Assembly: GCF_001672755.1 (NCBI RefSeq)
Contig: NZ_LZKI01000047.1
Location: 34,882 to 98,881, forward strand
Source of the DNA: Mycobacterium colombiense
GTDB lineage: Bacteria; Actinomycetota; Actinomycetes; Mycobacteriales; Mycobacteriaceae
Length of the DNA stretch: 64,000 bases
Reading direction: 5' to 3'
Positions 1-7,678 of this stretch are shown piece by piece. The notes beneath the pieces are model-generated. The model saw only the letters and a list, made by a program, of their open reading frames with translations. It ran no database searches and was not told where the DNA came from. Made by a program: the position numbers and the translations under genes. How positions within the stretch are numbered: position 1 is the stretch's first letter; each line of letters opens with the position of its first letter.

Positions 1-1349
1 ATGAACTCGTCGCCGCGCCCGCGCTGTGTCGCGCGCCGGCGCCGGCGCGCGCGGGCCGCTTCTCGCGCGCTGGCCGCCGCCGCGGCGGCGGCGCTGTCGG
101 GCTCCGGCGCTTTCCTCTTGGCGCTGGAGCTGGCGCTCGCGCCCATGCCCGAGCCGGTTCCCATGCCCGGGGGGCCGATGACGTAGGGCGGGAAGAACCC
201 GGGTCCGGGGGCGGCAGCAGCCGGCGGCGCCGGTGGGGCACCGGCCACGGTGCTCGTCGTGGCGGTGGGCGCGGGCGCCGGGGCCGAGGCCGGCGCCGCG
301 GCCGGCGCGACGGGGTCCAGGGCCGTGGCGATGGCCGGTAAGGCGGGCGGCGCCGGGGCGGGCAGCGGCAGAGGCGCCGGGACGGGCGCGGGGTGGGGTA
401 TGGCGGCCAGGCCGGCCAACCCGGCGAAACCGCCGACGGCGCCGAACGGGGCGGCCGCGAGCAGCAGCGCGGGGGCCAACAGTTCGGGCTGGCTGGTGAA
501 GATCTCGAGGATGTGCGTCGGCCAGTCGAACAGCGCCAGCTGGACCAGGTACTGGAATGCCAGCGCGGGATTGTGCACCAGGTAATAGCCGAACTGCTGG
601 AAATCCTCCAGGAGTTCCAGCGCACGCACCACCCAGAAGATGGGTTGCCCGGCGTTCGTGTAGGCGTCGTAGTCCAACCCGTTGACGGTGCCCTGAGCGG
701 GATCCCAGTTGATCCCGAAGTTCTTCAGGATCCTCGCGATGAAGTCGTCGAGCCAATTGTCGATCGTCGGGTCGTGGTCGGGATCTGATGAATCATCGCT
801 TGAGGCATCGGATTTCATGATGGGCGGCGCGGGATCGGGGTGCGGTGCCGACGTGACGGCGGCGGTGGACACCGCTTGGTAGGTGGACATCGTGGTGGCC
901 GCCTGGGTCCACATCCGCGCATAGTCGGCCTCGTTGACCGCGATGGGAACCGTGTTGACCCCGAAGAAATTCGTCGCCAGAAGAGCACCGTGCACGACGT
1001 GGTTGGTGGCCAGTTCCGGCAGCGTGGGCATGGCGGTCAAGGCTGCGGTGTACGCCGCCGCGGCCACCTCGTGCCGGCTGGCGGCCGTGGCGCTGTCCGC
1101 GCTCGATTTCGCCAGCCAGGCCAGGTACGGCGCGTGCGCGGCCGCGTAGGACTCGCCGGTGGGCCCCTGCCATGCGCCGGCCTGGACTCCCGCCAGCAGC
1201 GTACTCAATTCGTCTGCGGCAGAAGAATATTCGGCACTCAGCTGTGACCAGGTACCGGCCGCGGCCAGCAATGGGCCGGGCCCGGGGCCACTGCTGAGCA
1301 GCGCGGAATGTAGTTCGGGCGGCGAGGCCATCCAAATTGGCGCCGTCAT
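1..1349 (-). CDS. PPE family protein, PPE-PPW subfamily (3' end beyond window)
   Basis: The frame reads open from an ATG at 1347-1349 to the window edge, about 449 residues, so the C-terminus is missing. The N-terminus begins [18 protein letters not shown] and continues through the roughly 180-residue PPE domain with the WxG-type turn ([11 protein letters not shown]). After a variable Pro/Ala-rich stretch comes the segment [12 protein letters not shown], then [16 protein letters not shown] and a basic run ending GDEFM at the edge, which is typical of the PPE-PPW subfamily. PPE proteins are usually exported by type VII secretion, often with a PE partner; none is visible here. By gene order it sits where Rv0280 (PPE3, next to ESX-3) lies in M. 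tuberculosis, so ESX-3 genes may follow to the left. A Zur-like palindrome lies 45-65 bp upstream of the start. Confidence 0.9.
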   Translation of the reverse strand, partial: MTAPIWMASPPELHSALLSSGPGPGPLLAAAGTWSQLSAEYSSAADELSTLLAGVQAGAWQGPTGESYAAAHAPYLAWLAKSSADSATAASRHEVAAAAYTAALTAMPTLPELATNHVVHGALLATNFFGVNTVPIAVNEADYARMWTQAATTMSTYQAVSTAAVTSAPHPDPAPPIMKSDASSDDSSDPDHDPTIDNWLDDFIARILKNFGINWDPAQGTVNGLDYDAYTNAGQPIFWVVRALELLEDFQQFGYYLVHNPALAFQYLVQLALFDWPTHILEIFTSQPELLAPALLLAAAPFGAVGGFAGLAGLAAIPHPAPVPAPLPLPAPAPPALPAIATALDPVAPAAAPASAPAPAPTATTSTVAGAPPAPPAAAAPGPGFFPPYVIGPPGMGTGSGMGASASSSAKRKAPEPDSAAAAAAASAREAARARRRRRATQRGRGDEF

Positions 1350-1393
1350 AGGCACTCCTCAGGCTGGAAGGGTTACCAGACTGGGGAGCTTAA

Positions 1394-1414
1394 TGAATAT
1401 GATTATCGTTTTCA
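1394..1414. promoter_or_regulatory. Zur/FurB-like operator upstream of the PPE gene
   Basis: A 21-bp AT-rich imperfect palindrome, TGAATATGAT-T-ATCGTTTTCA, lies between the PPE start and the oxygenase stop. It has the shape of a Fur-family (Zur) box. Zur controls the ESX-3 region including PPE3 in M. tuberculosis, which fits the gene order. Binding is inferred from the motif only. Confidence 0.55.
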
Positions 1415-1441
1415 AACGGGCGTGGGTTTCCGCCCCGCGCG

Positions 1442-2350
1442 CTACACCAGCGGACGGCCCTTCTTGATCCTGCGGTCCAGGTCGTGCAGCAAGACGTTGA
1501 AGGGGAAACGCCTGATGAACCGCGGTAGATACCGGTTCACCGTGGCCAATACGGCGATCAGCCGGTCGAAGCGGCGCTGCTTGGTCGCATCCCAGGGCAG
1601 CCGCATCTCGTCGCGGAACCGCTGCGGCAGGAAGCCCGTGGTGATCAGGAGCGCGAAGTTGTCGGAGAGGCGCTGCAGCGGGCGCGGCAGTGCCAGGCCC
1701 CGAATCCGGTTGGCCGCGATGGGAAACAGATACTCGCGCACGGCGTCGTCGATGTGCACCTTGGCCAGCGATTCTTCCCAGTAGCGGTCGAACGCCGCGC
1801 GGTCTTCGGGCCACATGTTCGACGGCACCTGCAGGGTGGTGGCCAGCGTCATGCCCTCGCGGTAGTGACGGTCGGCGTCCTCACCGTCGAGTTCACCGAT
1901 GAACATGCGGTAGATGTCGAGCCCGCCCTTGTACAGGCAGGCCCCCACCCACAGCTGCAGCGCCGGATCGAAAGCGTTGTAGGACACCGGACTTTCCGGG
2001 GTCGAATAGACCTGTGCGTGAGCGCGGTTCACCGCGCGGCGGAAGGCGTCCTTCTGGGCATCGCTGCCGTTTGTCGCGACGGCCAGGTAGGTGAAGGTGG
2101 TGCGCGCACGCTTGATCGGGTGCAGGTCGACCCGGCCGCTTTCGACGCGGCTTTCCATGACGCCGTATCCGACGCCGGGCTGGGCCAGTTGCATGATCAC
2201 GTTCGCCGGACCCGCCAGCAATGCGACGCCCATCAAACCTTCGTCGATGCCCAGCGTCCGTCGCCGCCGGCGCCGCTGCGGGCGGGGCGGGTCTGTGGCT
2301 CGGCGCTCGACGTGCCCGATGGGCTGGTGCACCGGCTCGTGAATTGCCAT
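1442..2350 (-). CDS. MpaB-like oxygenase (DUF2236 / latex-clearing protein family)
   Basis: This 302-residue protein belongs to the ER-bound oxygenase MpaB / rubber oxygenase catalytic family (PF09995), heme or metal enzymes acting on hydrophobic substrates. Recognisable parts are the N-terminal basic segment, the GLMGVALLAGPANVIMQLAQP block (about residues 40-60), and conserved His/Arg positions after it (NRAHAQVYS; ALQLWVGACLYKG; YWEESLAKV). I chose the ATG at 2350, preceded by GGGGAGGACCTGACA; the frame stays open far upstream but that part overlaps the divergent regulator. It corresponds in position and length to Rv0276. The divergent TetR gene and the palindrome between them suggest local repression. 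The substrate is unknown. Confidence 0.8.
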   Translation of the reverse strand: MAIHEPVHQPIGHVERRATDPPRPQRRRRRRTLGIDEGLMGVALLAGPANVIMQLAQPGVGYGVMESRVESGRVDLHPIKRARTTFTYLAVATNGSDAQKDAFRRAVNRAHAQVYSTPESPVSYNAFDPALQLWVGACLYKGGLDIYRMFIGELDGEDADRHYREGMTLATTLQVPSNMWPEDRAAFDRYWEESLAKVHIDDAVREYLFPIAANRIRGLALPRPLQRLSDNFALLITTGFLPQRFRDEMRLPWDATKQRRFDRLIAVLATVNRYLPRFIRRFPFNVLLHDLDRRIKKGRPLV

Positions 2351-2371
2351 TGTCAGGTCCTCCCCGCGTTT

Positions 2372-2389
2372 GTTCGCTAATGTGCGAAC
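2372..2389. promoter_or_regulatory. Palindromic operator between oxygenase and TetR genes
   Basis: GTTCGC-N6-GCGAAC is a perfect inverted repeat centred between the divergent starts at 2350 and 2432. This is the usual arrangement for a TetR autoregulator that also controls its divergent neighbour. Confidence 0.6.
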
Positions 2390-2431
2390 GCTTGTTTCCT
2401 GATATTGTCGCGGACAGGCGTTAGTGTCAAG

Positions 2432-3094
2432 ATGGTTGCCATGAGCGAGACGTCCAGCGCGCGGCCGTACCGCGGGGTCGAGGCCGCGCAGCGCCTGGCC
2501 ACCCGCCGGAACCGGTTGGTCGCCACGGGCCTGGACCTGCTCGGGGCGGAGCAGCAGAACATCTCGGCGGTCACCGTCCGCGGGGTATGCCGCGGCGCCG
2601 GCCTGGCCGCCCGATACTTCTACGAGAGCTTCGCCGATAAGGACGAGTTCGTCGCGTGCGTATTCGACTGGGTGGTCGCCGAGCTGGCCGCCACCACCCA
2701 GGCGGCGATGGCCTCGGTGCCAGCCGACGAGCAAACCCGCGCGGGCATGGCCAACATCGTGCGGACCGTCACCGAGGATCCCCGCGTGGGGCGCCTGCTG
2801 TTCAGCACGCAGCTCGCCGATCCGGTGATCGTGCGCAAACGCGCCGAGTCCAGTGCACTGTTCGCCATGCTGTCCGGTCAGCATGTCGGCAACGCGCTAC
2901 AGGTACCGGCGAACGAACGCATCAAGGCCACGGCGCATTTCATGGTCGGCGGCGTCGGGCAGACCATCAGCGCCTGGCTGGCCGGTGACGTCCGACTCGA
3001 ACCGCACCAGCTGGTCGATCAGCTGGCGGCGCTGCTCGACGAGCTCGCCGAACCAAACCTGTACCGCCTCAACGGAACACGGGCGGACGGCTAA
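2432..3094 (+). CDS. TetR family transcriptional regulator
   Basis: About 220 residues. The N-terminal TetR DNA-binding helices run over residues 20-65: a TVRGVCRGAGLAARYFYESF helix-turn-helix followed by DKDEFVACVFDW. The C-terminal ligand domain is divergent, so the ligand cannot be predicted. Start choice is uncertain: ATG 2432 is used, ATG 2441 is equally possible, and neither has a strong Shine-Dalgarno. It is divergent from the MpaB-like gene, with an 18-bp palindrome between, and corresponds in place to Rv0275c. It converges with the acyltransferase gene ending at 3110, only 15 bp away, which marks the left edge of the accessory block. Confidence 0.85.
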   Translation: MVAMSETSSARPYRGVEAAQRLATRRNRLVATGLDLLGAEQQNISAVTVRGVCRGAGLAARYFYESFADKDEFVACVFDWVVAELAATTQAAMASVPADEQTRAGMANIVRTVTEDPRVGRLLFSTQLADPVIVRKRAESSALFAMLSGQHVGNALQVPANERIKATAHFMVGGVGQTISAWLAGDVRLEPHQLVDQLAALLDELAEPNLYRLNGTRADG

Positions 3095-3109
3095 CGCCCC
3101 ACCACGAGC

Positions 3110-4462
3110 TCACACCCGGCTGACCGTGCGCCAGTCCGTCGTGGCGGTCAGCGAGAAGTCGCTCAACGTATTCGAAATATGTTGTCTCAAGCCGGCATCC
3201 GAGTTGTCTCCGCCCGGCTCGTAGGCGAGAACCGAGATGAAGACCTGACCGTGCGCCCGTCCGGACAACAACGCCAGCACCCCGTTGGTGCGCTGCATCG
3301 TCGCGCTCGTCACACCCGGATACAGCGACTTCATGGCGAAGTAGTCGGCGTCCGTGCCGTCCGGCCGGTTGGCGGCCGGGTCGAGTGCACCGAGGTTGGA
3401 CGATACGACGGCGGTTGCGCTGCCGGTGGCCACGCTGACCAGCCGCCGGAAGATCCGCTTGGGTATCAACGGAACCAGCGGCAGCAACGCCCACCGTTCG
3501 TCGGGCACATCCTGATGCCGAACCAGCGCTCGCTTGATTGCGGCGCGGATCTCGCGCAGGTCCATTGCATGCTCGGGCTCGATCGTGATGTCGACATTCG
3601 TGACGGCGTTCGCGCGAGTGTCGTCCGGGGTGCGCTCGTTGACCGGCATCCCCACGTTGACCGACCCGTCGGCGGCGACCCGCCCGACTCGCTGGGCGAG
3701 GCGGGCGGCCATGCCCGCCAGCAGCGCATTGCTGCTCCCGCCAAGCGCGTGGGCGCGCGCGTCCCACTCGTCGGCGTCGATGAAGAGCGTCGCGGCGGGA
3801 AGCGTGACGCTCCGGTCGGGTCCGGCCGACGGCGCGGGCCGCTTTTCCGACGACGGGGCGACGGCTCCGCCACCCGGGCGGCCGGCCCGCGCCAGGCGCA
3901 CGGCCGCGGCGACCGCGCGACCGATATCGGTTGTGTCACGGACGGTTTGGCGTGCGTCTTCGCGCAGTGCCCGCCACCGTCGCCGTGATGCGGCGGCGGG
4001 CCAGCGCACCGCCGCGTCGCGTCCGGATGCCGCATCCGCCACCGCCTCGCAGAGCCCGACGCCGTCGCTGACGCAATGGGTGATGACCAAGCTGACCGCC
4101 GCTCCGCCGTCGGTGAACGGGAGCACCGCGAGGCGCCACCCGGGTCCGCGCTCGGCGTCCGGCCGGGTGCCGGCCTGCTCGTTGCACCAGTCGTCGAATT
4201 CCTCACGCGGGCGTGCCGTCGCGACGATCTCGAGGCCGGGGTGATCGCCGGGCGACACCCAGCGGTGCCGGCCGAACGGCAAGGGGGACCGCTCGATCCG
4301 GCGGGCCAACCTCCCCCTGCCCAGGTGGTCATGAAACCTCTTCAGGCCTTCGATGTCGACGGGTCTGTCGTACACCCAGACGCATTGCACCAGGCTGGTG
4401 GTGCCCGTCGCCCGCTCCCCTAAAAAGAGGGTCTGGTCGGCCAGATCCAGCACGTTGCTCAT
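3110..4462 (-). CDS. WS/DGAT-like acyltransferase, copy 1
   Basis: This 450-residue protein has the condensation-domain fold of wax ester synthase/diacylglycerol acyltransferases. The N-terminus MSNVLDLADQTLFLGERAT matches the start of that family. The catalytic motif HHxxxDG appears as H129-C-V-S-D133-G134, so the second His is replaced by Cys while the catalytic-type His and the DG remain. A later conserved block (NVGMPVNERTPDDTRANAVTN) is also typical. The gene starts 2 bp after the stop of the PapA-like gene, so the two are translationally coupled. A second copy of the same pair follows at 6327-9154. A likely role is acyl transfer to a glycolipid, trehalose or glycerol-type acceptor; the actual lipid is unknown. 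Confidence 0.75.
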   Translation of the reverse strand: MSNVLDLADQTLFLGERATGTTSLVQCVWVYDRPVDIEGLKRFHDHLGRGRLARRIERSPLPFGRHRWVSPGDHPGLEIVATARPREEFDDWCNEQAGTRPDAERGPGWRLAVLPFTDGGAAVSLVITHCVSDGVGLCEAVADAASGRDAAVRWPAAASRRRWRALREDARQTVRDTTDIGRAVAAAVRLARAGRPGGGAVAPSSEKRPAPSAGPDRSVTLPAATLFIDADEWDARAHALGGSSNALLAGMAARLAQRVGRVAADGSVNVGMPVNERTPDDTRANAVTNVDITIEPEHAMDLREIRAAIKRALVRHQDVPDERWALLPLVPLIPKRIFRRLVSVATGSATAVVSSNLGALDPAANRPDGTDADYFAMKSLYPGVTSATMQRTNGVLALLSGRAHGQVFISVLAYEPGGDNSDAGLRQHISNTLSDFSLTATTDWRTVSRV

Positions 4463-4464
4463 GT

Positions 4465-5940
4465 CTAGGCCGCCTCGGTGTCGTCTTCGTCGGCGAAATC
4501 CCGCTGCTCGCCCGAATCGCCCTGGGATGCAGTGGCATCCGATGCCGCCGATGCAGTTTTGGCGACATGAGCGCATACTTCGGTCAAGGTCGCGATGTAG
4601 CGGTGCACCGACTCGCGGGCTATCTCGTTGTCCGGGTAGGAGATTGTCACCGTCGTCTTTTCGGCGTGCCGGTTGATCCACATGTTGATACCACCGGCGG
4701 ACAGGTTGTCACCGTAGGTACCGAAATTCGTCTCGGCCCACAATCCGGCGAGGGGAATCTTGCGAAAGTCCAGAAAGGACAGCATCATCGGCAGCTGCGT
4801 CGGCAGCTTGATCCCCAGGTCATCCGGCGTGGCCAGCTCCAGGAGCCGCTCGAACGGCACATCGGCAAGACCCTTGGCGGCGTCGAAGGACTTCTGGGCC
4901 GCGCGGGCCGCCTCGCCGAACGAGACACCGCCGGTCGGCACGGTGACCGGGATCAGGCTGGCGAACCAGCCGACGGTCATCGTGTCGACGCCCGGCATCC
5001 GGGTGTCCCTGGCGGTGAACCCGTGATAGGTGTCGCTGCCGGTCAATTCGTGGTCGGTCAGGGCCGCACACGCCAGGACTCCCCCGATGAACCGGGCGCC
5101 GTCCGCGCGGCAGGCGGCGTCGAAGGATTCGGTTTCGGCCGCGTCCAGCAGGTCCGTCGTGACCAGGTCGCCCTTGCTGCTGGTCCAGGTATCCCCCAGC
5201 GGCAGTGGGAAATTCGGCCAGTTGCCGTCGGTGCCGCGACCGAATGCGATCCAGTCCCTGATCTCGGGCGACGTCAGATCCAGGGTCGCAGCCTTCTCGC
5301 GCTGTCGCGCGGCGTAGTCGCAATAGCTCCTGACCTCGGGGAGCTGGGGCTGATGCTGATGTGCGCCCTGCGACAGTTCCTGATACGTGAGGTGGATGTC
5401 GACGAAGATCAGCCCGGCGGACAAGCCGTCGATGTGCAGATGGTCGACACTGGCATAGAACGTGAAATAGTCGGCGTGTTCGACGACACCGAATGTGAAG
5501 CAACCCCATTCGAGCGTCTCCGGGGTGGTGGTCAGTGCGTGGGTGCGCACCTGTGCCGCGCTCATCTGCCCGAACGGCAGCGGAACCATGTCGATGTCGG
5601 CGGGGTCGTCGATCGTGCGACGCACGATTTGCCCGTCCTCGAATTCGAACCAATTGTGGTAGGTGTCCTGGCGGCGGACGTGTGCGTTGATGGTTGCTGT
5701 CATCGCCGGAATGTCACAGACGCCGGGGATGTCCCAGGCCACGACCATCAGGCGGGGTAGCTGCCTACTCATTGCGTTGCCGATGTGGGCGGCCCAAAGA
5801 TGTTGATTCTGTTGGTAACTCGGAGCAAGCTCAGAGCGGCGTGCGGTGCGGGCCGCGTCGCGCGACGCGGGCGCGGGCGTCCACATCGTGAGCGGGCCGT
5901 TCGGTGGTTGCCATTCGGTGATGTTGCCGAGTGCGACCAT
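4465..5940 (-). CDS. PapA-like acyltransferase (condensation domain), copy 1
   Basis: This 491-residue protein resembles mycobacterial PapA1/PapA3, which acylate trehalose or related sugars during cell-wall lipid assembly. Landmarks are the N-terminal VALGNITEWQPPNGP, the NAHVRRQDTYHNWFEF block (residues 85-100), and the active-site segment D166-H-L-H-I-D171-G172, the PapA version of HHxxxDG. The C-terminal segment NFGTYGDNLSAGGINMW is also family-typical. I start at ATG 5940, where PapA1 homology begins; an in-frame ATG 11 codons upstream has no Shine-Dalgarno. It is the first gene of the pair. Upstream lie a perfect 15-bp inverted repeat and a CRP-type site. No PKS or MmpL gene is nearby, unlike sulfolipid loci. 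Confidence 0.8.
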   Translation of the reverse strand: MVALGNITEWQPPNGPLTMWTPAPASRDAARTARRSELAPSYQQNQHLWAAHIGNAMSRQLPRLMVVAWDIPGVCDIPAMTATINAHVRRQDTYHNWFEFEDGQIVRRTIDDPADIDMVPLPFGQMSAAQVRTHALTTTPETLEWGCFTFGVVEHADYFTFYASVDHLHIDGLSAGLIFVDIHLTYQELSQGAHQHQPQLPEVRSYCDYAARQREKAATLDLTSPEIRDWIAFGRGTDGNWPNFPLPLGDTWTSSKGDLVTTDLLDAAETESFDAACRADGARFIGGVLACAALTDHELTGSDTYHGFTARDTRMPGVDTMTVGWFASLIPVTVPTGGVSFGEAARAAQKSFDAAKGLADVPFERLLELATPDDLGIKLPTQLPMMLSFLDFRKIPLAGLWAETNFGTYGDNLSAGGINMWINRHAEKTTVTISYPDNEIARESVHRYIATLTEVCAHVAKTASAASDATASQGDSGEQRDFADEDDTEAA

Positions 5941-5994
5941 TTGCTTAAGTCGTCCCTCCCGTAGTGCCGACATTTGTTGCGCAGCAAGGGAACA

Positions 5995-6033
5995 GCGAAT
6001 AGGTCATCGGGCGTTGGTCGATGACCTATTCGC
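5995..6033. repeat. Perfect 15-bp inverted repeat in the leader of copy 1
   Basis: GCGAATAGGTCATCG and its exact complement flank a 9-nt loop. The element begins 55 bp upstream of the PapA-like start. It has no U-tract, so it is more likely an operator or leader hairpin than an intrinsic terminator. The equivalent place before copy 2 lacks it. Confidence 0.6.
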
Positions 6034-6077
6034 GCAGCATCAATTCCTTGGCAGGAACCTTGACGACGTGTCACGGC

Positions 6078-6140
6078 ATGTTGGACTGAGTTGCCGCGTT
6101 GCTATGCGCCCCCTGTGTCGCGGGAGTTGACGCTAGTCGA
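6078..6140 (-). promoter_or_regulatory. Upstream block conserved between both modules (copy 1)
   Basis: About three quarters of these bases match 9289-9350 when aligned with a single gap. Shared islands include ATGTTGG, CCGCGT, TGTCGC and GACGCTAG. The distances to the respective gene starts are nearly equal (138 and 135 bp), so this looks like a retained promoter element. Confidence 0.5.
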
Positions 6141-6163
6141 ATAGGCCACAAACGTACCCCTCT

Positions 6164-6179
6164 TGTGATAAGGGTCACA
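6164..6179. promoter_or_regulatory. CRP-type binding site
   Basis: TGTGA-TAAGGG-TCACA matches the CRP/Rv3676 consensus TGTGA-N6-TCACA in all ten specified bases and extends to TTGTGA/TCACAA. It lies 224 bp upstream of the copy-1 PapA-like start. It would suggest cAMP-responsive control; binding is inferred. Confidence 0.55.
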
Positions 6180-6326
6180 ATCCCAGAGGAGCGTCCACAG
6201 TGGCCGCTTCGCCGCGAAACAGCGCGTCTACCTGCGCAATTCGGCCCGCACCCGCTCGCTCGCCGGACCGCGACTTAATGACGTCATCGCAAATATGTGC
6301 GGGCGTCCAGCGGCCCCGCCCGGGAC

Positions 6327-7676
6327 TCACACCCGGCTGAACGTGCGCCAGCCCGTGGTGGCGGTCAGCGAGAAATCGCGGAGCACGCCGGAGATGGCTT
6401 GCCGCAAATCCCCATTCGAGTTTCGCCGACCCAACTGATAGCCGAGCACCGACACGAAGACCTGGCCGTGCACCCGTCCCGACAACAACGCCAGCGCTCC
6501 GTTGGTGCGGTGCATCGTCGCGCTGGTCACTCCCGGGTACACCGACTTCATCGCGAAATAGTCGGCGTCGCTGCCGTCCGGCCGATTCACCGCCGGGTCG
6601 AGCACACCGAGGTTCGACGACACGACGGTGGTGGCGCCGCCGGTGACCACGCTGATCAGTCGCCGGAAGAGGCGCTTGGGGATCAGCGGAACCAGCGGCA
6701 GCAACGCCCACCGCTCGTCGGGCACGTCTTGATGGCGGATCAGCGCGTTCTTGATCGCGGCGCGGATCTCGCGCAGGTCCCCGCCGATCGCCGCGGGCCT
6801 GAGCGTGACGTCGACGTTCGTGACCGCGTTGGCGCGAGTGTCGCTCGGGATGCGCTCGTTGAGCGGCATCCCGACGTTGACCGAGCCGTCCGCCGCGACC
6901 CGTCCCACCCGCTGGGCGAGCCGCGCCGCCAGTCCCGCGAGCAGCGCGTTGCTGGTCCCGCCGAGGGTGTCGGCGCGGCCGTCCCACTCGTCGGCGTCGA
7001 CGAAGAACGTCGTCATCGGCAGGGTGATGGGGTGGTCGCCCGCGGTGGGCGGCGCGGGCGGCTTCTCGGCCGACGCCGATTGCACGGCGTCGCGGCCCTG
7101 CCGGAGCATTCGGACCGCCGCGCCGATGGCGCGACCGACATCGCCCGTGTCGTGCGCGGTTTGGCGCGCGTCCTCACGCACCGCCCGCCACCGCCGGCGG
7201 GCCGCCGCGGCCGGCCAGCGAATCGCGTCGCCCCGCCCGCTCGCCGCATCCGCCAACGCCTCGCACAGCCCGACGCCGTCGGTGAGGCAATGCGTGGTGA
7301 CCAGGCTGACGGCCGCGCCGCCGTCGGTGAGCGGAAGCACAGCCAGGTGCCAGCCGGGCCCGCGCTCGGCGTCCGGCCGTTTGGTGCCCTGCTCAGCCAG
7401 CCACGTGTCGATCTCGTCGCGCCGCCGCGGCGTGTCGACGATCTCGAGAATGCACCGGTCCTTCGGCGCTACCCAGCGATGGCGGCCGAACGGCAAGGGA
7501 GACCGTTCGATCCGGCGTGACAGCCGCCCCCTCCCCAGGTGGTGATGGAACTCGCGCAGCCCGCCGACGTCGACGGCGTGGTCGTAGACCCACACGCACT
7601 GCAACAAGCTGGTGGCTCCCGTCGCCCGCTCGCCGAGAAAGAGGGTCTGGTCGGCCAGGTCCAGCACGTTGCTCAT
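6327..7676 (-). CDS. WS/DGAT-like acyltransferase, copy 2
   Basis: This 449-residue paralogue of the copy at 3110-4462 can be aligned along its whole length. It starts MSNVLDLADQTLFLGERATGATSL, and the active-site motif reads H-C-L-T-D-G near residue 130, again with Cys in place of the second His. The two copies diverge most in the linker around residues 190-230 (alkyl-binding or hinge region), which may reflect different acyl or acceptor preference. Spacing to the upstream PapA-like gene is 2 bp, exactly as in copy 1. The open frame continues far upstream through the PapA-like gene, but that is a high-GC shadow. Confidence 0.75.
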   Translation of the reverse strand: MSNVLDLADQTLFLGERATGATSLLQCVWVYDHAVDVGGLREFHHHLGRGRLSRRIERSPLPFGRHRWVAPKDRCILEIVDTPRRRDEIDTWLAEQGTKRPDAERGPGWHLAVLPLTDGGAAVSLVTTHCLTDGVGLCEALADAASGRGDAIRWPAAAARRRWRAVREDARQTAHDTGDVGRAIGAAVRMLRQGRDAVQSASAEKPPAPPTAGDHPITLPMTTFFVDADEWDGRADTLGGTSNALLAGLAARLAQRVGRVAADGSVNVGMPLNERIPSDTRANAVTNVDVTLRPAAIGGDLREIRAAIKNALIRHQDVPDERWALLPLVPLIPKRLFRRLISVVTGGATTVVSSNLGVLDPAVNRPDGSDADYFAMKSVYPGVTSATMHRTNGALALLSGRVHGQVFVSVLGYQLGRRNSNGDLRQAISGVLRDFSLTATTGWRTFSRV

Positions 7677-7678
7677 CG

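Larger units (their letters stand above)
5941..6326. other. Intergenic region between the two acyltransferase modules
   Basis: No gene is visible in these 386 bp. The region holds, leftward from the copy-2 stop, a CRP-type palindrome, a 63-bp block conserved in front of both modules (6078-6140), and a 15-bp perfect inverted repeat close to the copy-1 start. It is AT-richer than the flanking genes and most likely is the promoter region of copy 1. Confidence 0.6.

Noticed and set aside
1394..1414. IdeR (iron) box in the PPE promoter
   Set aside because: The palindrome does not match the TTAGGTTAGGCTAACCTAA consensus; the TGAA...TTCA shape fits Zur better.
2351..2884. Upstream extension of the MpaB-like gene to 2884
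   Set aside because: It runs antisense through the TetR gene, lacks a ribosome site, and passes through the palindrome; high GC keeps the frame open.
5941..5973. Earlier ATG, 11 codons upstream, for both PapA-like genes
   Set aside because: Present in both copies, but without ribosome sites; PapA similarity and the Shine-Dalgarno support the later ATG.
6161..6180. Intrinsic terminator for the copy-2 operon
   Set aside because: The TTGTGA/TCACAA repeat has arms too short and a non-GC stem; it fits a CRP site rather than a terminator.
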